Shown: positions 24,801-37,000 of the stretch, piece after piece
How positions within the stretch are numbered: the stretch's first letter is position 1
Layout: each line of letters begins with the position of its first letter
Source: Conchocele bisecta
Lineage: Eukaryota; Mollusca; Bivalvia; Lucinida; Thyasiridae
Length of the DNA: 64,000 nucleotides
NCBI GenBank assembly: GCA_029237695.1
Contig: CM055266.1
Location: forward strand, 108,021,370 to 108,085,369
Direction of reading: 5' to 3'
Position numbers and translations under genes: made by a program
The notes under the pieces: generated by a model
What the model was told of the DNA's origin: nothing
The model's input: only the letters and a program-made list of their open reading frames with translations
Database searches by the model: none

Positions 24801-27800
24801 ACATGACGAATTCGCGGATAAAAATATAAATTGGAAGATAGTCTACACAAATCATTTTACAAACACTATAAGTTCTAAACTTAGGAATTTTCAGTACAAA
24901 TTTTTGATGAGAATTGTTGCTACAAACGATTATTTACTTAAGTGTAACATTGTCAGCTCCAATTTGTGTGATTTTTGCGCCATGGCTCCAGAAACAAATA
25001 AGCACCTTTTTTGGGAATGCACTATAAGCCAACTTTTTTGGTCACAGCTGAATACCTTTTTAAACAATAATAATATTGTATGTAATTTTGATTGGCACAC
25101 TGTTTGCTTCGGGCAATATGAGCAAGACAACAAGTTTTTCAACTTTTGTATCATACTAGGAAAATACTTTATATATACATGTAAATTACGAAACATGGAA
25201 CCTAAATTTCCAGAGTTTATGTCTTACCTAAAGGCAATACAAAATATTGAAAAAGAAATTGCAATGAATAGAAATAAGCTCATAGTTCATGAACAAAAAT
25301 GGAATGTTATCCAATTAGACTAACACTCATTTAGAGATACACAAACCTTCTGATTATACATACAAATATTACAGTTAGGTATAACAGCATATACCGTAAT
25401 AGTATTGTATCGTGATGTGTTGCTCAATTATTATTCACTAATCGTATTTCACCATATCTCATTTTCAACTCTATTCTCTCATCTAAATAACATTCTTAAA
25501 TAAATCCAAGCTAACCATGTATGAACAATACGTTATAATCTATAATTATTTACAATACATGTACTCATAGTTGATTGTAAACAAAGAGTGTAACCTATAA
25601 ATGCATGTTGTTAAACTGCTTGTAACTCATTTATTGTTTGTATATGACTACGGTATGTATGGAAATAAAAAAATTAAAACTGAAAAAAAAAGAAAAAAGC
25701 TTTATATGTGGATGTGACAGGAGAAATAGGGCTTATGGGTTTTGCGATCAGTTCAGATCCAGATCAGCCTGTGCATCCGCACAGTCTGATCATGATATAC
25801 ACTGTTCGCCATTCCATCAATGAAACACCTGTGTGCTACTGAGCACAAGATGGTCACTGGTCACAAATCCTATAAGCCCCATTTCTCCAGTTCCAGGACC
25901 AACAAGTACATCCCTGCCATCCACATCCACACCCACAAGCCCCAGCTCCGTCTCTACAATGCCGGGCGTGCACTCAACGTCACCCAACGTCCAGCCGAAC
26001 GGTGATTTCGACCAACGTTACCGACATCAAGATCATCGTGTCCGTGCTCGGATCTGTGCTGGGACTCGTGCTCGGGTCCATCGGATTCTGGCTGTATTAC
26101 CAGCGCAGGAGGAAAGAGAACACAGGTGCGCCTCAGCTCATGTCTTGTTCAGTGAAGCCTCCCGAAGCCATGGGTGGCAGGTGGGAGCATGTGATGGGTA
26201 ATTTAACGATCGGGATTCATCCTTAACGGTATCCCAAATGGAGACCTGGGGGCCGTTTCACTAAACTTTGTATGACTAAAATGTTCGTAAGTGCACATTT
26301 AGGATCGTCTGGAAATTTCAATTGATGGATTTACATTTATTGAGCATAGGCTGCATATGCAGCCTATGCTCAATAAATGTAAATCCAATAATTGTTTACA
26401 AGAAAACGCTGTTAATGTGGAATTTACAAACGTCATTTAATCACACAAATACTGCTTTTTCATAATTTTGTACTTACGAACATTTTAGTCGTACAAAGTT
26501 TAGTGAAACGGGCCCCAGGTTTGGCCGTCAAGTATATCTTTTGGAATTTTTGTATCTGAGGGTTTAATCTGATTATACCCCTTGTAGGAGTAATTTGATT
26601 ATTCCTATGTGACTGGAGAAATAGGGCTTAAGTGAGATCATGGCCAAACCAGGTCTCCGTTTGTGTTATGTACATCGCCACATCAAATATTTGTTACACA
26701 TTCTAGTATTTCTGTAGTTATATTCTTTCAATTGATATTGTGATTGGAATGTATCATAGTGTTTCTTGCTGTGTTGATGACTGGATCTGATATTGTTACA
26801 AATCGAAACAAGTATTGGCAATACCTGCTCACAAGTGGTCAGTACACTGGATAAAAGCCGCTGTCCCATCAATAACTGCGCAGGTTACCATTCCGTGCCG
26901 GTTGTGGGAGTTTTGATATTCCAGTATGCCCAAATATAGGTCTGTACATTCACCTGTTGTTTTTAAGTAACTGTGTTTCACAATGAAAACTGTTCGCTCA
27001 GCTAACCCACTGGACCTTGGCTACATAGTGCATGTGACATTAATCCCATTCTTTTGCAAAATCAGCAAATTCCTGGTAGGCATGTACACCATGCTTACTG
27101 TAAATCCCTTTCAACTGTCCATTGACCACTTTGGATTTCATGCTGTGTGACTGTTGTTGTTAACAATTACTAGAAATTCCTTTTAATTCATGTGGAAATG
27201 TTTGTAGCAACAGTTTGTCATGGGTGGCCTGGTAAATACACAGGTGGAAGACTCGGACCTATGACACCAAAAAAATGCCTATTAAAAAAAATCCCATTAC
27301 CCCACCCACTTGATCTCGTACAGTACCATATTCTATTTATAAAGGTGAGTATAAATATGGCTATTATAGAAAGAGCCCCATTTTTTCCGGCTCGCACAAA
27401 CACAATAAACATCGATTAAATGTATGCCTTCTGTCTCTGGCAATCGATAAAGGTATTAGGTGTGTGAATATACTCACTTCAAATCGTTGTTTCAAGTATT
27501 TATTGAGTTATTCGCGTTTTGATTACCCCATCCAAAGCGAAAGTTGCGTGTACGAAAGAATCTCACACAGAATCGGAGGCCGTCCGGCATGGATTATCGG
27601 TCATATTTGGCCGATAGCTGATCGCCAGCTGAAACTAATGACGTGCATCATGACCATATACATTAGCAACTCCAACCATACAAAGTTCGTCCAATTGTGA
27701 TCGTTCACCGATCTAAAAAAACACTTGTTTGTCTAATTTTGTTCATTATCTGGAACCGGGTCAATGCACCATCTTCCATAATACAACCGGAAGCGTCTAT

Positions 27801-30800
27801 GTAAAGAACATCTCTGATTGGCTAAATCTAAACTGTAATGACGTCATTCAACCTATTTCGGGATTCCGGAAGACATAATCTGATAGTATGCGAATCATGA
27901 AATGAAAGTATTAAAAAGGTGTTTTTTAGATCGGTGAATGATCACAATTGGACCAACTTTGTATGGTTGGAGTTGCTAATGTATATGGTCATGGTGCACC
28001 ACTTTAGTTTGAGCTGGCGATCAGTTATTGGTCAAATATGACCGATAATCCACGCCGGACGGCCTCCGATTCTGTGTGAGATTCTTTCGTACACGCAAAT
28101 TTCGCTTTGGATGGAGTATACAAAATGCGAATAACTGAATAAATGCTGGAAAGAGCGATTTGAAGTGAATATATTCACACACCTAATACCTTTATCGATT
28201 GCCAGCGACAGAAATCATACATTTAATCGATGTGTATTGTGTTTGTGCGAGTCGGAAACGAGAGGGCTCTTTCTATAATGGCTACAATGTTATCCACCTT
28301 TCTTTATAGAAGATGGTAATGTACGAGACCAAGTGGGTGGGGTAATGGGATTTTTTTTTATAGGCATTTTTTTGGTGTCGTAGGTCTGAGTCTTCCACCT
28401 GTGGGTAAATAGTGTGATATCACAGTCTCTTTGGCATTTCAGTTTCTACTTTCAATTGATCATCTTCCTACCATTTTACCAGAACATAATATATTGCGCT
28501 CGTCTGAATGCCGAGATGGCCATTGTGCACGACTTGCAACATTTATTACTCGAGACGAGTCAGAATTACGTGTTTAGATCCTTTCAGTTTATCTCTGTAA
28601 TCCCATAAATCCACTATTTTCTGCAGACTTTGCATTCTAAAATTGAGTTATCCCTTCTTTAGACTCGTTTTTTCTAGCAGAATCAATTGTGCATCTTACT
28701 CAGTCAAGTTTGCAATTTATTGCAACTCGTGATAATGACAGGTAAGTTTGTGAATACTACATGTATCTGTCAATTCATACCCTTAATAAAGTTAGAATAT
28801 ATGTCCCTTACTGGCTCGCGGGATAGCGTATCAGTAACTACTATTTGTTTCACGAAAGCTGCCCAAATTTTACGGCTATATAAACAATTCAAAAACAATA
28901 TTTTTTTCGATAATATTAAATTAAAGGAAAATTTAAGAATGTGCCTTCTTTTTATTTCGAGAAATTTGGTCAAATATTGGTTTTATTACGAAAAATTGAT
29001 TTCTCTATGGGAATTTAACATGGGGGAAAAAGAGGTAGAGGAGTTGTGGGAGGAGTCAAAAAACCAAAGAAATTGGCAAATTGACTCCGAAACCTAGCTA
29101 GATAGCTTGGAAATGATCTAACTAAGAAAACAAAAGTTAAATTTTAAAAAACAGTACAGTAAATGTACAGTATTTCTGAAATTCTAGAAAAATTTCCCCA
29201 TGTTAAATCCCCATAGACATAACATGGGGAAATTGTTTTTCGCAATAAAATCAATATTTGACCAAATTTCAAGAAATAAAAAGAAGGCTCATTCTTAAAT
29301 TTTCCTTTAATTTAATATCATCGAAAAAAAATATTGTTTTTGAATTGTTTACATAGCCGTAAAATTTGGGCAGCTTTCGCGAAACAGACAGTAGTATGGT
29401 TTTGCCAGAAACGTGTTTAATTGACAGGCCATATTGCTTCAGCAGCAGTAAAATATCCTGTAATCTGTGACGACAGGAATAGAGTATTTATTTCATGGAT
29501 ATGAGAGGCAAGTGATCTTACTCCACTTGAACAGTCAGTGTCACATAACAAAATCATTTCCGGCCAAATAACATGCCTCATTATTCATGTTCAATCAGAG
29601 CATATTAGTTTTCTGCGAAAATCAATGATATCGAAGAATTAGTCATTGGCTTGCCTTTGTGGCACACCATAATGCAGACCTAGATACGTAGGTCTACATG
29701 TCTCTGGCTTTGTCAAGTCATAATATGACAATTTCAACAAGTGTAACGCAATTTGGACCATCAAGGCACTGATCTCTTTTACATTGACACAGGAGTTGTG
29801 ATCTCTTAAGACCATATGGTAATCGTAAATAATGATAATGACCATGGAACAATACTGCCTTTTCAACGTCGCAATTTTTCTACAGTTTCCTGTGTACAAT
29901 TCTGTTTGAGGTATAGAGTGTATTCAACCTCTCCAACTGTGTGTTTGACAATTTGATCAATTTGACATTTTACACATGTACACTCTACACATACTGAACA
30001 TGTGCATATGGCGTTTTAATGCCGAAAATGTCATTTAATCACACAAATACTGCCTTTTCGATCGTTCTTCTACACTTTCCTACATACATCAGGCCTGTAG
30101 CCGGGGGGGTCGGAGCGCAGGCGCAGATACAGAAATAATTGCAGAGGGGGTGTCTGTAATTAAAATTTGGCGTACCCGACCTCTGCGCGCTTTTTAAATG
30201 CCAGATCGCCGCAGATGCGATTTCCTGACACCTAGGCCACGAAAAAAGTCATCCAACAATGATTTATTTATGTAATCCAATATTTGAATTTGTAGATTTT
30301 CTTCTTTTTTTTTTTTTTGCCGGGAGCATGGGGGGGGGGGGGGGGGGGGGTGGGGGGGGGGGGGGCCTAGCATCGAGGTCCACTTTTTAGACCCCCCCTG
30401 ACCGCAGAATGCGATTTCTCCTGACACCTAGCCACGAAAAAAGTCATCCAACTATTTGAATATTGTTAGATTTTCATTCTTTTTTTTTTTTTTTTGCCGG
30501 GAGCAGTGGGGGGGGGGGGGGGGGGCCTAGCATCGAGGTCCACTTTTTTTTAGACCCCCCTATACCTCAGGCCCCTTGGGCCTTCGAAACGACCCCCCCC
30601 CCCCCCCCCCCCCTCACAAACAGGACTGGCTACGGGCCTGTACAAGTTTGTATAGGGTATATACCGGTATGTTATGTAAGCAACTCTTTTGACCGCATTT
30701 TGAGTGTTATTACGGTTGTGCACATTGTGTATTTACAGAAAATGAACTTAAACATGATACAGACACAAAGCATGAGAATCCCGGTTTCAATGACGACAAT

Positions 30801-31049
30801 GGCTCCATGATCACAATAGATGTACTGAAGGCGGAAAAATTGGGCAAAATGCTAAACAATAACAACAGTAAGTAACACTACTAAGTGCTTAACCCTTACT
30901 ACGCTGAATTAAATGTTGTCGTCTGCTGGAAATGTTTTATTTTCAATATTTTTCGACAAAGACCTGGTTTTGACAGCATGTGCTGTCAAAAACCAGTTTT
31001 TAGCTCGCCTGCACGAAGTGCAGAAGAGCTTATGGCATACCCCCAGCGT

Positions 31050-31084
<35 letters not shown>

Positions 31085-34000
31085 TCCACAAACTTAACGT
31101 TGGGTAAATGTCTTATAACTTCTGTTTCCTTTCATGGAACACCTTGTTATTTCATACATGCATTCCTCAGATGATCTATCATGCTGTAGCAAATCCATGA
31201 CCCACCACCCAGCCCTTACCCCAAGGTCAAAGTCACAAACTTGGCACATTCATAAACTTAACGTTGGGTAAATGTCTTATAACTTCTGTTTCCTTTCATG
31301 GAACACCTTGTTATTTCATACATGCATTCCTCAGATGACCCTCTATCATGCTGTAGAAAATACATGACGCACCACCCAGCCCTTACCCCAATGTCAAGGT
31401 CACAAACTTGACACATTCATAAACTTAACGTTGGATAAATGTCTTATAACTTCTGTTTCCTTTCATGGAATACCTTGTTATTTCATACATGCATTCCTCA
31501 GATGACCCTCTATCATGCTGTAGCAAATCCATGACCCACCACCCAGCCCTTGCCCCAAGGTCAAGGTCACAAACTTGGCACATTCATAAACTTAACGTTG
31601 GGTAAATCTCTTATAACTTCTGTTTCCTTTCATGGAACACGTTGTTATTTCATATATGCATTCCTCAGATGACCCTATATCATGCTGTAGCAAATCCATG
31701 ACCCACCACCCAGCCCTTACGCCAAGGTCAAGGTCACAAACTTGGCATATTCATAAACTTAACGTTGGGTAAATGTCTTATAACTTCTGTTTCCTTTCAT
31801 GGAACACCTTGTTATTTCATACATGCATTCCTCAGATGATCCTCTATCATGCTGTAGCAAATCCATGACCCACCACCCAGCCCTTACCCCAAGGTCAAGG
31901 TCACAAATTTGGCACATTCATAAACTTAACGTTGGGTAAATGTCTTATAACTTCTGTTTCCTTTCATGAACACACCTTGTTATTTCATACATGCATTCCT
32001 CAGATGACCCTCTATCATGCTGTAGCAAATACATGACGCACCACCCAGCCCTTACCCCAATGTCAAGGTCACAAACTTGGCACATTCATAAACTTAACGT
32101 TGGATAAATGTCTTATAACTTCTGTTTCCTTTCATGGAACACCTTGTTATTTCATACTTGCATTCCCCAGATGACCCTTTATCATGCTGTAGCAAATCCA
32201 TGATCCATCACCCAGCCCTTATCCCAAGGTCAAGGTCACAAACTTGGCATATTCATAAACTTAACGTTGGGTAAATGTCTTATAACGTCTGTTTCCTTTG
32301 ATGGAACACCTTGTTATTTCATACATGCATTCCTCAGATGACCCTCTATCATGCTGTAGCAAATCCATGACCCACCACCTTGCTCTTACCCCAAGGTCAA
32401 GGTCACAAACTTGGCACATTCATAAACTTAACATTGGGTAAATGTCTTATAACTTCTGTTTCCTTTCATGGAACACCTTGTTATTTCATACATGCATTCC
32501 TCAGATGACACTCTATCAGGCTGTAACAAATCCATGACCTACCACCCAGCCCTTACCCCAAGGTCAAGGTCACAAACTTGGCACATTCATAAACTTAACG
32601 TTGGGTAAATGTCTTATAACTTCTGTTTCCTTTCATGGTACACCTTGTTATTTCATACAAGCATTCCTCAGATGACCCTCTATCATGCTGTAGCAAATCC
32701 ATGACACACCACCCAGCCCTTACCCCGAGGTCAAGGTTACAAACTTGGCACATTCATAAACTTAACGTTAGGGTAAATGTCTTATAACATCTGTTTCCTT
32801 TCATGGAACGCCTTGATATTTCAGACATGCATTCATCTGATGATACTCTATCGTGCTATAGCAAATCCATGACCCAGCGGCCATCCCTTACCCCAAGGTC
32901 AAGGTCACAAACTTAGCACATTCATAAACTTAACGTTGGGTAAATGTCTTATAACTTCTGTTTCCTTTTATGGAACGCCTTGTTATTTCATTCATGCATT
33001 CCTCAGATGACCCTCTATCATGCTGTAGCAAATCCATGACCCACCGCCCAGTCCTTACTCCGAGGTGAAGGTCACAAACTTAGCACATTCATAAACTTAA
33101 CGTTGGGGCAAATGTCTTATACTATCTGTTTTCTTTCGTGGAACGCTTTGATATTTCATACATGCATTCATCTGATGATACTCTATCGTGCTATAGCAAA
33201 TCCATACAGCAAATCCATGACCCACCGCCCACCCAATCGTTACCCCAAGGTCAAGGTCACAAACTTAGCATGTTCATAAACTTAACGTTGGGGTAAATGT
33301 TGTGTAACTTCTGTTTATTTACAGGGAACGCCTTCATATATCATACATGCATTCATCTGATGATACTCTATCATGCTATAGCAAATCCATGACCCACCGC
33401 CCATCCCTTACCCCAAGGTCAAGGTCACAAACTTAGTACATTCATAAACTTAACGTTGGGGTAAATGTCAGTTTCCTTTCATGGAACGCCTTGCTATTTC
33501 ATACATTCCTCAGATGACCCTCTACCATGCTGCAGCAAATCCACAACCCACCACCCAACCCTTACCCAAAAGTCAAGGTCACAAACTTAGCATGTTCATA
33601 AACTTAACGTTGGGGTAAATGTTGTGTAACTTCTGTTTCTTTACACTTTGAACACCTTGATATTTCATACATGCATTCATCTGTTGATACTCTATCGTGC
33701 TATAGCAAATCCATGACCAACCCCCACCCCTTTCCCCAAGGTCACGGTCACAAAATTAGCACATTCATAAACTTAACTTTGGGGTAAATGTCTTATAACA
33801 TCTGTTTCCTTTCATGGAACGCCTTGATATTTCATACACGCATTCATCTGATGATACTCTATCGTGCTATAGCAAATCCATGACCCACCGCCCACCCCTT
33901 ACCCCAAGGTCAAGGTCACAAACTTGACACATTCATAAACTTAACGTTGGGGTAAATGTCTGATAACAACTGTTTCCTTTCATGGAACGCCTTGATATTT

Positions 34001-37000
34001 CATACATACATTCCTCAGATGACTCTCTATCATGCTGTAGCAAATCCATGACCCACCGCCGACCCCTTACCCCAAGGTCAAGGTCACAAACTTGACACAT
34101 TCATAAACTTAACGTTGGGGTAAATGTCTGATAACAACTGTTTCCTTTCATGGAACGCCTTGATATTTCATACATACATTCCTCAGATGACTCTATCATG
34201 CTGTAGCAAATCCATGACCCACCACCCAACCCTTACCCCAAGGTCAAGGTCACAAACTTAGCATGTTCATAAACTTTACATTGGGGTAAATGTTGTGTAA
34301 CGTCTGTTTCTTTACACTTTGAACGCTTTGATATTTCATACATGCATTCATCTGATGATCCTCTATTATGCTACAGCAAATCCATGACCCACCCCACCCC
34401 TTTCCCCAAGATCAACATCATAAACTTAACGTTGGAGTAAATGTCTTTTTATAACTTCTGTTTCTTTACAGGGAACACCTTCATATTTCATACATGCATT
34501 CATCTGATGATACTCTATTGTGCTACAGCAATTCCATGACCCACCCTCCCCCTCCCACCCCTTTCGCCAAGGCCAAGGTCACAAACTTAGCACATTTATA
34601 CATGCATTCCTCATGTGAATAGCTATCATGCTGTAGAAAATCACCAACTTAGTGTGTTCATAAACTTAACGCTGGGTTAAATTTTGTTTTCCTTCTCTTT
34701 TCAGGGAGCGCATTGATATGTCATACATGCATTCATCTTAATATGCTATATCATGCTATATCAAATCCATGACCCACCTTCCACCACTGACCTCAATGTC
34801 AAGGTCCACCGCACACCCCTTATCCCAAGGTCAAGTTATATAATATTCATGTTTTTTATACAACTGTGACAAGTTTGAATGAAGGCTGCCCTGTAACAGG
34901 TGAGCTTCGTTGTCTTCTGACAACTCTTGTTTGTTAAGAATTAAAGCAAAAATGAAAAACAGCAGACGGCAATTTCCGTCAACAGCGTAGGAAGGGTTAA
35001 AGTTGGGGTAACATCCTAAACAGAGCCCCAGATAAGGTGTGTATTGGTGTACTTTACGGAATTATTTTAGCTGAATACGCATTGATTATCAAAAGTGGGA
35101 GTACAAAATACGCACAGCAATGTGAAAATACGCATTGATTTTCAAATTGAGTAGTGAAAATTCTGTCATAAATTTGAAAATTCACTTAGTTGAGCTGCAA
35201 AAAGCAAGTGTTTGCTTTTTTGCAGCTCAAATAAGTGAATGTTTATTTATTCATGAAAGAGATGTGCGTTTGTATTAGGCTATTTTGATAGGCAAATGAG
35301 GCAGGACATTTTTTTCGCGCCCACTTGCGGAAAGCGCGATATAGTCGGCACTTTGGCGTACATACGTGTGTCCGGTTAAAGTTTTTGCTTAAAGTTTTTT
35401 TGGTTAAAGTTTTTCGTTATACTATATCTCTGCAACTGCTTTGCCCATTACCTTGAAACTTCACATAGGTGTTTATCACATCATATTTTATTCATCATTT
35501 TTTCATTCTACCTCCCTCCCGTGCGGCCCCTGTGCCCAATGTCAAGGTCAAATTACTTTGAAGTTTTTGGTTAAAGTTTTTGGTTAAAGTTTTTTGGTTA
35601 AAGTTTTTTGTTATACTATATCTCTGCAACTGCTTCGCCCATTACCTTGAAACTTCACATGGGTGTTTATCATCATCCATATTTTCATTCTACCCCCACC
35701 CGTGCGGCCCCGGTGCCCAATGTCAAGTTCAAATTACTTTGAAGTTTTTGGTTAAAGTTTTTGGTTACAGTTTTTTCATGTACTATATCTATGCACCTTG
35801 TTTGCCCATTACCTTGAACCTTCACATGCCTGTTTATCATCATCCATATTTTCATTCTACCCCCACCCATGCGGCCCCTGTGCCCAATGTCAAGGTCAAA
35901 TTACTTTGAAGTTTTTGGTTAAAGTTTTTGGTTAAAGTTTTTTCATGTACTATATCTCTGCACCTTTTTTGCCCATTACCTTGAAACTTCACATGGGTGT
36001 TTATCATCATGGCCTCTGTGCCCAATGTCAAGGTTTAATGACTTTGAAATTTTTGGTTAAAGTTGTGTCGCGACCGCTTGCGGAAAGCGTGATATAGTTG
36101 GCACTTTGGCGTACGTGTGTCGGGTTAAAGTTTTTTGGTTAAAGTTTTTCTGTCTACTTTAACTCTTTTTTTTAGTGTCCATGCCTCGCCCCAATGCGCG
36201 ACATGCAGGCCGCGGCCATCTAGTTGAAATATTTATATCAATTAAATTTGTCACCGGAATAAAAATTCCACGTCCCTAAATGACCTTAGCTGTTGCTGGG
36301 ACGTTATTCCCATTTACCTTCACGTTACAGAGTTGTCCCTTTTTGAAGCTGTGGCCCGTTTATAACATAACACACAATATTTGGGCTGCCTGCCGACAAA
36401 ACCAACCATATGTTTGCATCCAGCATAGGCCCATATCAGCCTACCAAGAATTTATGGGTAATGTGACCAGTTTAGCCCCAGATGAGCCTGTGCAGTCTGA
36501 TCAGGTCCTACACTATTCGCCATTCAGTCACTGTGGTATATATGGTGGCATGAGCACATCTATTGGACTGTAATTACTGGCATTTTCACTTCTTTTTTTT
36601 TTATTAGCTCACCTGAGCGAAGCTCATGTGAGCTATTGTTACCGCAATGTGTCCGTCGTCCGTCGTCGTCCGTCGTCGTCGTCGTCCGTGAACATTTTCA
36701 AACGTCTTCTCCTCGGTAACCATTGGACCTATGGTCACCAAACTTCATGGTCATGGTCCTTAGGTAGGGGGATTACAAAATTGTTAAAATGACGTCATTA
36801 CGTAATCCAAGATGGCCGCCATCTAAAAATAGCACAAATTCTTAAAAAATCTTCTTCTCAAGAACCGCCAACCGGATTTCGACAAAACTTGGTAGGAATG
36901 ATCGATGTACATTGCTCTTTCAAAGTTGTTAAAATGGTGACCCCGGGGTCAAAAATGGGCGTGGCCCGTGGGGTCAAATTTTATTTTTGACCGAATATGG

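Noticed and set aside
25897..26125. Alternative splice at CCCCAG near 25945 that would reach the helix frame
   Set aside because: It would replace the Ser/Thr/Pro stalk by an unlike sequence (S-L-Q-C-R-A-C), and the duplicate copy supports the simpler one-base insertion.
28687..29097. 136-codon frame resembling a host exon
   Set aside because: It covers the left arm of the M11 foldback element; the mirrored arm shows it is repeat DNA.
30885..31107. Arg-rich and Val/Gly-rich frames
   Set aside because: They are translations of the CGTCGG microsatellite behind the HLE-B leader hairpin.
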